From positions 17,408,524-17,472,523 of the forward strand of contig NC_084472.1 in the NCBI RefSeq assembly GCF_027409185.1: DNA of 64,000 bases, given 5' to 3'. Positions 49,281 through 61,719 of this stretch are shown piece after piece. Every line of letters begins with the position of its first letter. Position 1 is the first letter of the stretch. The notes under the pieces were generated by a model. That model was given only the letters and a program-made list of their open reading frames with translations, ran no database searches and was not told the origin of the DNA. Made by a program: the position numbers and the translations under genes. The stretch comes from Cynocephalus volans (taxonomy: Eukaryota; Chordata; Mammalia; Dermoptera; Cynocephalidae).

Positions 49281-49299
49281 GCCAGCTCCCCAATTTAGC

Positions 49300-49826
49300 A
49301 GAAAATATGTTCACTCTAATATCAGTCAGTATTTAGGCTCCCATCCAATCTTCACTGGATAGTACTAGAACCCAGGAGATTATCTCCATCCAGGAAAATG
49401 GTAGGGATCTGAAAATTAATCCATAGCGGTTGCCACTAATACTGTTAATCCCGCTATTACACGGTTTGAATTAACTTCCACAGACCCTGGTTCTTAATGG
49501 CCAGTTCTCCTGTGTACTCAACACATCCATCCTCATCCGAGGTCCACATCTTTTGTGCCCTACCTCCATAGACTCCTTTCCATTCTTGGGTTAGTTTAGA
49601 CCACCCCCAAGCTCCCTTAATTTAGAGAACCAACCTTATTTACTTTCCTGTTTAATACTATCCAATTGAATCCTCCTTTGGGGACACAGACCACTCAGAA
49701 AACCCCTGGGTTGGAGTACTGTTTAAGGGGGACCTGAAGCATAAATATGATGCTGTAGGTAGGATCACTAATGGCTCAGTAATGAAAAAATTTCCTTACA
49801 CATATATATAGGGAGAGATATATATG

Positions 49827-49859
<33 letters not shown>

Positions 49860-50555
49860 GTATCTTGGTGCCTATGTGTGAACGTTTCCATGGGATTAAT
49901 CATAGAAGTGAAATTCTATATTGAAGGCATATATATTTAAAATATTGATAAATATTGCCAAAATAAACTCCCCCCAATAACAAATGACCAGTTTTTAATT
50001 TCTTGAAAGTACTGGATATTATAATGAAAAAAAAAAAAAAAAAACTCCATAAATCCAATGGGCAAAGCATGCTACGCTGGTGTTTTAATTTGTAGCTCCC
50101 ATTAATTTACTGGTCATTTGTGTTTTTTAAAAGAATTGCTTATTCATTACCTTTAGCTCACTTTTCTACAGAATTGCTTTTTTTAATCTGTTGATTTTCA
50201 GGATTTTTAGAAATTTAACTTTTTATCTCAAATATTTAAAATATTTTACCATTTATATTTGTTTTTGGAGTCATTTACCAAATTAGAAATTTTACATTCT
50301 TACGTACCATCTACCAATTATTACCTTTTTTTGGCAGCACTGAAAATTCAGATGATTTTAAAAGACAGATAAAACCAATAAGTGGTGCAGGAGAGGACTG
50401 AGTGAACTTTTAGAAACCATATGTCCTATCAAAAAACAGCTACAGGCAATTGCTGCTGTGCATGATTCAGGCTCTGTGTTACCAAACTTACTCTTGAGAA
50501 ACAGTCACTGGAAATCAGACTTTTAATTGATGTATTCCAATTTTTAAATTAGAAA
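49300..50555. other. Intergenic, no gene
   Basis: Contains a TA/GA simple repeat (49802-49859). A stretch near 49860-50000 may be an old L1 or other LINE end. No gene seen. Confidence 0.45.
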
Positions 50556-50559
50556 CTAA

Positions 50560-51110
50560 AACATATTCTAAAAACATTGTGTGAGTCTAACAAAACAAAT
50601 ATGAAGACTGAATATTACTAAGGTCTCTTGTTCTAGTCATTTTTTGGTTGGTCTGAACATTTCTGGTAAACAATATAATTAGCAAATGACAGATTGGCTT
50701 TTTTCTTCCAGTATGTACACTACATGATTTTTTGTTTCCTGTCTTGTTGCATTTGTTATGATCCTCAGAAAAATGTTGAATAATAGTGGGAATCCTAGTC
50801 TCATTTCTGACTCTAATGGTTAACTATGATATTTGTTCTAGGTTTACCCACCACTTTTATAGTTAAAGCAGAGTTACTGATTACATAATTTGTAAGAATG
50901 ATAATATGATTAAGATGAGAATAATTGTTGGTAAGATTGTCACTACTTTTCACTCTTTGAGTATCTGTGGCACAAGTGTAGATTAGTAGACTAAATTCAT
51001 GAAACAATACGATTTCAGGTATATGACTATAAAGATATTCCAATTTTTCTATGATAGCAAATGCATTTACTTTCTTGAAAGCCTGGTTGAAATGGATATG
51101 ACACTAATAT
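50560..51110 (-). repeat. L1M ORF2, antisense fragment
   Basis: AATGTTGAATAATAGTGGGA and TTGTTCTAGGTTTACCCACC are reverse-strand L1 reverse-transcriptase words. Confidence 0.7.
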
Positions 51111-53165
51111 ATAAAAGACTTGAACCTATAGTTTAAGTTTGACAAAGTTTTTTTTTTTTTACATAAATATATTCTGCTTAGAAAATATAAAAATAGTGAA
51201 GTTGATTTAAAACAAATTACAGGGGGTTTCTACAATAAACTTTACATAAACAAAATGTTTAAATGTGGGAGACAACTGTTACAATAGTTCTCCTGCTATT
51301 ATTTCTTATAATGAAGTAAATACTTCTCTGATTATAAATACTATAAATGAAAATGGTGAAATAAATTACAGAAAAATACATGTGAAAAGTATAATGCCAT
51401 TTTTATAAATGTAAAAGCCACATAAAACAACTTTATATTCATACATAGACACAAGGATATTTAGTAAAGGGATAGTATATAAATGAGAATACACATCAAA
51501 TTAATGGCAATTTTAGTGTTTGGGGAAGAAGGAAAGAGAATAGAACTGGAAAAGGAGGTATGAAGGGGTCTTGGACTAAATCTGTAATGCTTATTTCTTT
51601 AAAAAAAAAAAAAGCAATTTGAAGGAAATATAACATTTGCTAATTCTATGTGGTGGGTATAAAAATACACTTTGTATTTTTATTTTTTTTGCAGGATTAA
51701 AAAATGCCAATATTATGACTGAAATGAGTAAAATAAATAAGCCTATAGGTAGCAGTATTTAATGTAATTATATGAATAATTAGAATAACAATGTGGTATA
51801 GAGGACAGACCTAGGAATTCTTGTTAAATAGTGAGCAATATAGAAGTGAATTGTAGTTGACATATATGTAATGTCAATGATGTGAAAAAGAAAAATAAGA
51901 AAAATTTCTATAATAGCAAATATTACTTTTTCTGTGTGCCCTAGGAACAGAGTATTAAACATTTTAAATTCTCGGTGTCCTCATCTATAAATTAGGGGTG
52001 GTAAAACTAGGGATGGTAGTACTTCATAGAGATGTTGTGACAATTAAATATGATACTTTTCAAAGGTGAAAGTCATGTTTTGACTTTGAAACATATCTCT
52101 GATAGTTTCAAGATCTTGGGGTATTTCATGGTAATATGAATGTACTAGAGGAAATGCTTTGAGTTTTCTTTTCTTGTAGTAGTTATATATTTTACCTCAA
52201 CTCTTAGAAGGCCCCTCTTGTAATTAACTAACGTATTTTGAATGAGAATAGGGTCTGAGTAGGGTCAGCAAATGTGTTGCACATATAGCAGAATTTATGT
52301 CAACCAGAATTAATGACACCTTCCTTGACCAAGAATAATGAGTAGATCTAAGAAACATCCATTCAGCCAAAGTAGAAGGAAGATCCAAAATATTTCCTTT
52401 TACCCAGCTCGGCCAATATTACATTTCTGCCATGTTGATAACTTGTGGACTTTCTTAAACAATTAGTCTTAAGTGAATGTTAATTTCTGTACTGACAGTG
52501 ATCCAGGCAAATGAACCACTTTATTCAATTTAATGGCCAAATCATCCTACATAGTAACTTTGTAAACTTTCAAGGAACCATATTTATAGGATTAAACAAC
52601 ATATAAATATTACTCTATTCAAGATCTTTGGATTATACAATCTATTTCTAAACATTCTCACTTTTTCCTCTTGTATCTCCAACATCTCAAAATACTTTAT
52701 GGGAAACAGGAGAGCTCAGGAAATAATGTCATATTTTAATTCTTGAATGACAATTCATTAACATTCAACAAAAGAGAGGATATATTTAATTTCTTTGTAC
52801 TTCGGGCTTTCCATATGTAAGGTGGAATTAATATTAGTCTTTCCCTACCTCACAAAAATGAGTTACATAAATACTCGAGCTAATCCATTAGAAAACACAC
52901 CAAACTGTTTATATGGGTGACTAAGGAATTGGTGTGGTGGGAGTAAGGTTTAGGAAGGGCAAACTTTGACTTTTTACTATAATATCCTTTTGCAGTTATT
53001 GCAATAAACATACATCTTGTTCAAAAATAAAATATTTGGCAGAAAATATACATAGAACATTGAGTGAAGCTTTATATACACATATGATCCAACCAGAAAT
53101 TGATTTGAGCAGTGATCATTATAAAAATAATGAATAACTGTTATTAAGATTTCTTAAAAAGAAAG
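51111..53165. other. Intergenic, no gene
   Basis: Long AT-rich stretch without repeats or exons that I can name. A MIR-like word set (CTATAAATTAGGGGTGGTAA) is at about 51985. Confidence 0.5.
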
Positions 53166-53171
53166 GAGAGG

Positions 53172-53265
53172 GCTGCCTGGTTAGCTCAGTTGGTTAGAGT
53201 GCAGTGTTGTAACACCAAAGTTAAGAGTTCAGATCCCCATATCAGCCAGCTGCCAAAAAATAGAA
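53172..53265 (+). mobile_element. tRNA-Ile-type SINE, monomer
   Basis: GCTGCCTGGTTAGCTCAGTTGG, TGTAACACCAAAGTT, CATATCAGCCAGCTGCC and poly-A. Confidence 0.88.
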
Positions 53266-53354
53266 AAGAAAGGCTAAAGATCTCATTAGGTTCTCAGAAT
53301 GACCATTTATTTTATTAACCTTTTGTGAAAATGACTTTAAACATTACTTTCACT

Positions 53355-53800
53355 TACAGTTAGAGGACTTACACTACAAATATAAAATATTGTTAAAAAG
53401 CTATAGTAATTAAACAATGTGATACTGGCAAGGATAGAGAAATAGACCAATGGATTGGTCACTCGATTTATGGTGCAGGAAAGAACAGTCTTTTCAATAA
53501 ATACTTCAGGACCAATTGGTTATCCATATGGGGAAAAAAAAAAAATTCTTGATCCCTACCTTAAAAATGAATTCAGAGGTATGGTAAAACTAAATGTGAA
53601 AGTTAAAACAGTAAAGCTTCAAGAAGTTAATATAGGGTCATCTTCATGACCCTGGAATAGGCACAGATTTCTTAAACAGAATGTAAAAGGTACTAACTAT
53701 AATGGAAAAGATTAATGAATTAGACATCACTGAGGTTAAGAATATTGTTTATCAAATGATGAGAGTAAAAAAGCAAGTAGACATATTATGTCATTTACAA
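53355..53800 (+). repeat. L1M ORF2 fragment
   Basis: ACTGGCAAGGATAGAGAAAT, GAAAGAACAGTCTTTTCAAT and GACCCTGGAATAGGCACAGA are decayed L1 ORF2 words. Confidence 0.8.
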
Positions 53801-54084
53801 TTAACTAATTTTTAAAGACATTGTCTCCAATTATTCATCTAATAGCTACTAATAGTTAATTTTTTTTGTTTTCTTTCTGAGCAGAATTCTAGAAGCGTTA
53901 GAAAATGAAAAAAGCTGGAAACTCAAACCAGCACCTGGTAAGAAGAACAAACTGATTTATGTGATTATGAAATTTGGTTATTACATAATTTTTAGATATA
54001 AAAAAAGTAAATGAGAACTTATTTTACAAGTAATTATCAGTTTGACTGCCATATTTAAAATTACTTCTCCCCTATATATATATG

Positions 54085-54235
54085 GGGGGGGGCCCACTGG
54101 CCAGTATGAACCCCTGACCTTGGTATGATTTTTTGAAAATTTTTTTGGCAGCTGGCCAGTATGGGGATCCAAACCCCTAACCTTGGTGTTATTAGCACCA
54201 TGCTCTAACCTCTAAGTGAACTAACCGGTGAGCCC
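54085..54235 (-). mobile_element. tRNA-Ile-type SINE monomer and a second partial copy
   Basis: 54140-54235 is a near-complete reverse monomer. 54092-54128 is a 3' fragment (ACTGGCCAGTATGAACCCCT) next to it. Confidence 0.83.
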
Positions 54236-54239
54236 AATT

Positions 54240-55699
54240 TTTTCTTTACTTTATATGAAAGGCAGGCAGGTTATTTTAAGCTGAAACGCCAAATAATGAC
54301 AAGTGATCACAGTTGGGTTGAGCCTGTAAATAAGGACAGTGACCATGTTTTCTTCCTAGCCCAGAGGCTGAGTCCCTGGTCTCAGCTGAAGTTTGCAGGT
54401 GTGGAGGGATGGTCTGGCTTGATGCTAAACCTCCATTCTACTCTCTTAGTGTGTCTTTCTGTAATAAAGTGGAGAGAAAGCTATAAGCTACGTTTCCCAG
54501 ACTGCTTTACCGTTAGGGATGGATGTGTTTTAGTTTGGGCCAAGCAAATGCACCTAGAGAAGGCAGATGTGAGATGGAGGCTGTGCTAATGCTGGCAAGC
54601 AGGGTCATGAAAGTGATTTTTCTGAGCAGTGTGGACAGAGATCCCAGTGTACAGACAAGAGGTTCATAAGTGGCAAGAGGAATGGTACAAAGCATCTAAT
54701 CAAGTGTGGATCACAGTAGGTGTGCAAAATATTATAAAGAACCAGCACAGGTAGTGAGGCTTCCTGACCATGGCTCTTTCCAGGTCCTCACCATGTTGAT
54801 ATACCATGGGAGTGAGTTGGTTCTTCAACTTAGAAGAGGAAATGGCTCTTCTCATTGATCTGGTTCTGCAATGTGACACTGGGAGTCATTCCTCAAAGCT
54901 TTCTCAGTTCTCAACAATACTATGCTCAGATTAACATTTCGTCAAAAACAAAAGTCCTCTCTTGCTTAAACTAATCTGTTCTCTGCAACTGGACCTTAAT
55001 ACATTAGGTAATGTTGACAGTTCTTAGAAGGTAGTAAGGACAGTGTCAGGAAATGTGAAGGGTTTGAGATTTTACCCAATTTGCAAGCTACCAGTTAGCC
55101 TGTCACAGTTTCATAAATCCTGGCAGAAGACACAAGATTCCTTGATCAGAGACAAAGAACTTTATTACTCATAGCACAGCAACATCATGAGCTTCATGTT
55201 GCCATCAGTTCCCCTTGCCCCCCAAGTCCCATGTGGGTGATGGACAGTGGCCCAGGTGGGTGCTGAGCATGAAGTGCATTGGCATCACAGGTGAGGAACC
55301 TCAAGTTTAGGTAATGGAAATCTTTTATTATCTTTTTACCTGGAGGGAGACATTATCTTTATTATACTGGACAGTAGATGAACCTGCCTGGGAAACACTA
55401 TCTTCTAAAGCTATACAACGTCCTTGAAAAACATAGTCCAGAACAAAGATTGTCATAGCTTCTGCTCACAAGATGTGTAGAAATGCAAGAGACCCACGTA
55501 GAACTGTTTCTCAACAGACATTAGCCAACTTTTCATTAGAACTACAGCCACTCTTGTTTTAGAACCCAAACCAGGTTTTATCTTTTAAAAATACACTTTA
55601 ATCTAGTCATGGAATTTAACGTTTGTATACAATCAGGGGCTAACTGGTAGTATGCTTTCTATTCATTTCAGCCATGAGAAAACATAGCAGTCACCATTA
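54240..55699. other. Intergenic, ancient repeats likely, no gene
   Basis: Words such as GCTACGTTTCCCAGACTGCT (54488) and AAAGAACTTTATTACTCATA (55155) suggest ancient DNA or LTR elements, which I cannot assign. ROCK1 transcripts might reach into this region. Confidence 0.4.
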
Positions 55700-57216
55700 A
55701 AGATATCCAACTATAAGTTACTTTTATTTCTCATTAAATGAGCACAGAGTCATTAGCATATTAATAACAGATATGTTTATTATTACATATCCATCAGTGC
55801 GGCTTTCAATACCACTTGAAACATGCATATCATCCTAGAGACGATCAGTTTTCCAGTGCTTCTTATTTGATATACATTACTGCAAAGCCATTATAAATTA
55901 TTGAGGAGGTATTTGGTTAAAAAAATAAACAATAAATCATACTGCCTATATCAATTAACTCTTGTTATTGGACAAGAGTTTAACAGTATTTATCTGGTAA
56001 TTCCTATGTTAACTGGAAAACATCATGGATGTATTGCCATAATTTTCTTTTTATTTTGGTGCAACCTTCTACATTTTTTGCAGAGTTTTATAAAGTCATT
56101 CATTATTGTAGCAGGTAGTTTGATGCAAAGATTGTACTCAACTTATGAAAGTCCAACAAACCTCTAAATATTTTAAATTAAACCAATTATCAATGAAAAA
56201 CCCACTGAAATTTTTTTGAAAATGGTTTTTGAAATTTCTATACTTACTCATGGCAGTAAAATAATTCTCTCAAATTAAGGCACTAAAAGGGCAATGCAAC
56301 TCCCATTGAAAGTGTTCTAAGAATAATTTACATTTTAAACAGTGCATACATTTTTTTCACGTTTGTTAACTTAATGTCTTTATCACTTAAAACCACAAAG
56401 AAATACATTATACAATTACAGAAATGATGTACCCCACAAAATGCTTTTAAACTTGGTTCTTTTGTACAGTTAGTTCCTAATGTCTCTAGTAGTAAAATAA
56501 CTCAATATGGCTTGGCAAAAATGCATAGATTAAACGTAATTTTTTTTGTCTTCTCCCATTTCCCAATCTATAAACTTGCTGAAACATATACAGTATTTTG
56601 TAAAGCGTAATGTAAAATATTTAATTTCTCCATCAAGTCCACCATGGGCAATCAACAGTAAATTTAAATTCTACAGTGAGGGCACTGAAGTTCAAGTGAT
56701 ATCACTGCTTTCTTAAAATAGTTTTTTATAGTCTTCCAAGAGCACAAAAACTTCAGTCATTAAAAAAAAAACTTCAGTTTGTCTCATTTTGAGATATTTT
56801 CTTTACTCCTTCCATGAGCTGATCTTGATAGTGACGGCCATTCCACTTGAAAGTGAAAGTCCCTTCCTTTCGCTCATATGAGGAAAACTGTTCTATCACA
56901 ATTGACAGGCATTTTCTTAGAAATTCAAAAAGGCAGCACCTTTTTAAAAAAATATATCTAGCTAAGCTTTCCCCCAATTGTACTTGCATTACATAGTAAT
57001 AATTAATCTAATCTACCTGTAGGCAAACCCGCAATTAAAAAAAAAAAATCCCTCAGTGTGCTTTTGTGCCAAAGCAATGACAGAATAACAGCAATCATAA
57101 CCCTGAAGCCTGTGATATTTGTGTCAAAAATACAGCCCGTCTGCTCTGCATCGTTAAAGAAGCCTGGTATGTCAGGTAGCATCTCACACAATTCCACAAG
57201 GCACTAGGTCACATGG
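55700..57216 (-). other. ROCK1: ROCK1 3' UTR (left limit uncertain)
   Basis: The sequence after the stop matches the ROCK1 3' UTR I remember, for example the block around 56770-57200. It is AT-rich with several ATTTA-type stretches and is free of recognisable repeats, unlike the flanks. AATAAA signals on the minus strand lie at 56050-56055, 55776-55781 and 55723-55728. Which of them is used, or whether the transcript runs further left, cannot be told from sequence alone. Confidence 0.75.
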
Positions 57217-57220
57217 TTAA
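57217..57220 (-). CDS. ROCK1: ROCK1 exon 33, coding end and stop
   Basis: After acceptor CCCAACAG one base completes Ser1354 and TAA follows at once. Everything to the left in this exon is 3' UTR. Confidence 0.93.
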
Positions 57221-60200
57221 CTGTTGGGGGAAAAAAACTAATTTAAGAAATTCACTCAGTTTAAAAATACAAGAAACAAAAAATAGAGGGAAAGGTAAAT
57301 ATACATTATTTATAAACAATTAACAATTAACATAAAATTTGAAAAACAGAGAAAAGAAAAAATACAATTAGTATTATCTCCACTTTGTTTCTTCTCTTTT
57401 TCAAACACACTTTCTTACTCAGCTATATTCCTATTTTAGATCATTTTAGATCCAGCTTATATCCTATAACCAAGGCACGGTTGATACAGCATTCTACCAA
57501 ATTAAGTCCAGAGTGAGGCAATAATACACTGAAGTAACATGGAGCTGAAGAATACAGAACAAGGAAAGGATATCAGTCATTTCAAAGAATTAAGACTTAG
57601 TTACTGACAACAGGGAGTGAAGAAAAAAAAATGGATGAATTGATAGTTTTAAGCCTGGTTGAAAGACATGGGTGACGTTAGCAGAGAGGCAAATTAGTCG
57701 TAGGTCTCAGCTTCTCAATTCAAAAATGGGCCTCTTTAGTCTAGGGATGACACTCTAAGAAAAGTTGGTATTTCGTACAGGAGAAAAAACATAGGCTTTA
57801 GAATTGGACAAAAATAGCTTCCAATTCATTGGCTGTATAATCTCGCGCAAGTTTCTTAATTTCTCTCTCTCTGTTTTTTTTGGGTTGGCCAGCATAGGGA
57901 ATGAATCCCAGATCTCAGTGTTATAAACCACCATGGTCTAACCAACTGAGCTAACTGGCCAGCATGAGAAGCTTAATTTCTCTAAGCCTCATTTATTCAT
58001 ATGTAAAATGAGAACTTAATGAAATATCATAACTTTCCTACAAAAAGGGTTTAATTATGTCCTGTAACTATATCATAGGATATAAGATATTTTTGAAAAT
58101 TCTATCAAAAACAGTTATACACACACGCACACCCAAAGTGGGACTTAACTGGGAAATTTTTAACAGTATAGTCACTTAAAATATCAAATAATTTTGATTT
58201 TTAAAAATAAAGAAAATATGAGCAAAGTTTTATATTAACCTATTTGCATTGAAAAAAATATAAACCACTGGTTGGTTAAAACATTAAGGACTAGATATGT
58301 GCCATGTATATCAACCTATGACAATAAAATTTAACATGAAACTAAATAAATATGACATTTATTAATATTATTAATTTCTAACAGATATCACAAGTCATAT
58401 ATAAAGACCTGATGCACTCTGGCAAAAAGAAGAATTAGACTTCTGATTTTAATAAATGTCATCCCATCATTTTCCTATTGTTAAAAGGTTAACATTTCAA
58501 TCCTTACCTAGTTTTTCCAGATGAATTTTTGACCACTTTCCGGAAAGACTGATTTGCAGTGGATCTTGTAGAAAGTGTTCGAGGGGAGGCACGAACAAAA
58601 CCAGATGGTGGGTTCTTAGGGATCTTCTTTACTAAATGAGTTACCCATTTCTTTTGTTCATCCTGAGAACATGCTAACAGCAGCATATCTCTTGCTGATG
58701 TTACATCATAACTTACTATATTAAGGGAAAAAAATAAGCACAATTAAGGCCATATATTTTTAAAACCCTGTCAAATGCATAATTTTTCAAATTCTTAAAG
58801 TTTTAAAAGATCCACTATACTTAATTAAGCTTGGACAATATCCCTTTCTCCTTAATTTAATTAAGGCTAAAATTTTAAAAAGAAAAAAGTCACAAATAAA
58901 AAAAATTGAGTAAAATCAGAAATACAAAAAAAATGCAGAAGGGAAATGAATATATTGATAGAAGATAAGTTTCTTATCTTAAAATAGTCTGTACTTTTTC
59001 CCTCAAGCTACCTCTACTAAACTAGAAGATATTTTGTCTACAACATGCTGGTCCAGGCAGTGAAAGCCAGACAAAAAACAAGCAAGAGGTAAAAATTCAA
59101 AGAGGGAATATAGTGGAATATAGCTCTTCTCTCCAACTTAGAATACTTTCTTAGTTTTTTTTTTTTTTTTTACAAGGGAATGATTCTCTTTAAAAACATT
59201 ATGCTCAAAGCTAAATCTGTAGCTGTGAAATGATAGCTGCATGTTGTTTAACGAGTGTCAAAATATCACTTCTTATACTCTTTAAGTATCACTCTTCTTA
59301 TACTTAAATATCACTCTTTACTGCTTGGTATAGAAATCACTACACTTGAAGTTATTTCATTGGATCTTAAAACTAAATTTGTTATAAGTTATAAAAATAC
59401 TTATCAAACCTTACCTTTACATGGAGAAATTAAGTCCTCTTTCTTATCTAAGTGATCTCTGTGGCACTTAACATGACACCTTCGACACTCTAGGGCAGGG
59501 GGTGGCTTAAAAACATGCCAGAGAGGTTTGGCACAGGCCTCACAGTTGGCAGGAAAGTGGTAGAGTGTAGGAATGAACTCATGGCCTTTGTGATTTTGGA
59601 AATTCGTTTTTTCAGCTTGTTGTACCGGTTCCATCTCTACATCTTTTCTACATTCACCTTCATTTGCATATAGTATCTACATTCAGGAATGGTGAAAAGA
59701 TAAAAAAAGATCTTAATCTGCACACAAAAGTTCCAAATGTATAAAAGCATTGCTATATTTTACTTTTATTTCACGAAAACAGAATACTTATGTAAAAGCC
59801 TTTAAAATGATAATCTCAGACTTTTACCTGGAATATTTTAGGAATTTCTTCAGTTTCAGCTCTATACACATCTCCTTGGGTTACAGGTCGAACATGAAAC
59901 AATTTACTAAAATGGAAATAAGTATGACATAGACCACTGTAAAAACTCATTTATAAGCAAAACAGACATTGCACTGAAGAGGACATAAGCACATAAAAAG
60001 ATGTTCAATATCATTAGGGAAATGCAATCAAAGGCAACTTACTCTATGTCCAATACCATGGATGGATTGGATTGCTCCTTATCTTGTTCATCGTTATAGA
60101 ACAAAATTTTTTTGCTGCTTACCACAACATACTGAAATGAGAAAAAAGGAGGAAGAGTTACAAGAGCAACATTAACTTGGTTTAAAGTGATATGCATATT

Positions 60201-60460
60201 TGCCAATTATGTCTAGTTACAAGAGCAACATTAACTTGGTTTAAAGTGATATGCATATTTGCCAATTATGTCTACATTATCTTGCATTAATCTAAAATCA
60301 ATGTTAATAATAGAGCAGTTAATACAAATTCTGTGCTTTAAAGTAAAATATATAATAAAATAGCAGAAAAAAAATTAGGCATATGGTACCTGTTTCTTCC
60401 AGCCATATCGTTTTATATTTCCTCTATTTGGTACAGAAAGCCAACCTTCAATTCTTGACT
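57217..60460 (-). CDS. ROCK1: ROCK1, Rho-associated coiled-coil kinase 1 (partial, C-terminal exons)
   Basis: ROCK1 is the Ser/Thr kinase that acts downstream of RhoA to drive actomyosin contraction. Six exons (71, 89, 79, 262, 208 nt and a 4-nt coding end) join in frame and give the last 237 residues. Counting back from a 1354-residue protein, they are 1118-1354. They hold the PH domain, which is split by a cysteine-rich C1 zinc finger starting at Gly1228, and the basic Ser/Thr-rich tail ending SGKTS. This region folds back to inhibit the kinase and binds membrane lipids. The kinase domain, coiled coil and Rho-binding domain lie past the right edge. The gene is read toward USP14 on the same strand. 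Exon numbers assume 33 exons as in human. Confidence 0.97.
57221..58507 (-). other. ROCK1 intron 32
   Basis: Intron between exons 32 and 33. It holds a SINE monomer at 57877-57965 and otherwise unique-looking AT-rich sequence. Confidence 0.8.
57877..57965 (-). mobile_element. tRNA-Ile-type SINE, monomer
   Basis: Reverse: GGTTGGCCAGCATAGGGAAT, ACCAACTGAGCTAACTGGCC. Confidence 0.87.
58508..58715 (-). CDS. ROCK1: ROCK1 exon 32
   Basis: Completes Val1285 and encodes 1286-1353: SYDVTSARDMLLLACSQDEQ onward, the last PH helix, then the basic tail through RKVVKNSSGKT. Reading on without splicing would give a false Arg-stop end; the GTAAGG donor directly after AG fixes the true border. Confidence 0.97.
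58716..59414 (-). other. ROCK1 intron 31
   Basis: AT-rich intron with no recognisable element; a TATCACTCTTCTTATACT-type short duplication is near 59263-59310. Confidence 0.75.
59415..59676 (-). CDS. ROCK1: ROCK1 exon 31, C1 zinc finger
   Basis: Residues 1198-1284 plus one base of Val1285. It begins ILYANEGECRKDVEMEPVQQ and holds the atypical C1 finger. The His of GHEF is followed by 12 residues, then CEAC, 15 residues, CRRC, four residues and His, with the last Cys in SPCK. This finger interrupts the PH domain. Differences from human that I recall are Glu for Asp in CEAC and Ser for Cys in ISPCK. Confidence 0.97.
59828..59906 (-). CDS. ROCK1: ROCK1 exon 30
   Basis: Completes Asp1171 and encodes 1172-1197, KLFHVRPVTQGDVYRAETEE then IPKIFQ. 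Acceptor TTTTAG, donor GTAAAA. Confidence 0.96.
60043..60131 (-). CDS. ROCK1: ROCK1 exon 29
   Basis: Residues 1142-1170 plus two bases of Asp1171: YVVVSSKKILFYNDEQ to SMVLDI, in the PH domain. Acceptor TTTCAG, donor GTAAGT. A perfect 59-bp tandem duplication lies 25 bp upstream of the acceptor. Confidence 0.96.
60156..60273. repeat. Perfect 59-bp tandem duplication in ROCK1 intron 28
   Basis: Copies 60156-60214 and 60215-60273 are identical, beginning AGTTACAAGAGCAAC. They start 25 bp from the exon 29 border, in the branch-point zone. Confidence 0.97.
60390..60460 (-). CDS. ROCK1: ROCK1 exon 28
   Basis: Completes Glu1118 and encodes 1119-1141: SRIEGWLSVPNRGNIKRYGW then KKQ, the first strands of the PH domain. 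Acceptor CTCCTAG, donor GTACCA. Confidence 0.96.
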
Positions 60461-61539
60461 CTAGGAGAAAAAGAATATATAGTAGTCAGTCTTAAATTGT
60501 AACAAAAGGAAAAACTATTATATGTTGTCTGACAGCATGCAACAGGCAATTGAACACAGCTAAATGAATAAATGCTATAATTTGCTCTTCCATGCTTCAA
60601 TCACACAAATCAACTTTAATGGCCATACAGATATTGCAGAAAAAAATTCCAAGCCACTTTTCCCGTAAAATTAACATTTAGTACTCAATTACAAAAGTAT
60701 GAAGTAATAATATCCTTAAGAGCCAGGCAAAACTGTAATGGATTGCAGCTTAAATGGGATATGATAAAGACGACTTTAAGTATCATTTAACATTCATATA
60801 AAAATACTCAGCAAAAAACAAAAAAAAATATGCAGCAAATGGAACAAATCAGAGCCATGATTTACAACAAGAAAGAGCAAGCAAAAGTACAGAAGTGTCC
60901 TATTACTCACAGAAGACAAGAATAGAAGATAAATAAATAAGGAATGCAGGCAGAATCAACTAGATATAAAGAATAAGAGACAAGCATTTTATTTGTTTTC
61001 TCAGTACAATATTCTGATAAACTTTTTGGTAAAACACCCATTACAATTTTGATAAAATTGTCCAAATTTGGTTAGGAAGAAGCACTTAATTCTACTGGTA
61101 AGTCTAATTAAAATTCTTCTCATACTAAAGAGGTATAAAGTTTTTTAAGTCTGTGAAACTAAAGTTTAATAAACAGTAAAAGAGCACAGAATTCAGTTGG
61201 TCAACTGCTAATATTTCACCTGGTTTGTGTATACCAGAAATTTCTTGGCTGTTTTGATCAAGGCATTTTATAATAATTATCATGACTACTTAATTAATGT
61301 TTATTAGAAATCTCTGGGGATAAACATAATTCCATTAGAAATGGTTATTTTAAAACTCAATTTGTTTTCTATATCTTCTTATATTTAAAATACAAAAGAA
61401 TAAGAAAGTAAACAACTTTAAAGAATGATGCTAAAATGTGACAGATTATACTATAGCTCAATCATGATCCTGATGGGAATATATATATTCCCTTTCCACA
61501 TATAACTTAAAAGCTGTAAAGCTCAGTCTTACATTACTA

Positions 61540-61660
61540 GTAACAATAATAGATAACATTTACTGAACATTTATTATTTGCCAAGTACTTTACAAGTAAT
61601 ATCTCATATTTAATACATGTATAATCCTATCAATATAGGATATTATAATCCCAGGAATAC
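61540..61660 (-). repeat. MIR SINE
   Basis: ACATTTATTATTTGCCAAGT and ACTTTACAAGTAATATCTCA are reverse MIR 3' words. Confidence 0.7.
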
Positions 61661-61719
61661 AAAATAGGTTCTACTGTCACTTCAGTTCAAAATAACCCTT
61701 CTCTTGTCCCAACTTCTTT

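Noticed and set aside
58504..58508. ROCK1 ending ...GKTR-stop
   Set aside because: That reading runs through the GTAAGG donor. Splicing to the acceptor at 57221 gives ...GKTS-stop, as in other mammals.
59415..59430. Ser in place of Cys in ISPCK of the ROCK1 C1 domain, as a lost zinc ligand
   Set aside because: ROCK2, as I recall, has Ala at this position and keeps the following Cys of PCK, so that Cys is the likely ligand and it is present here.
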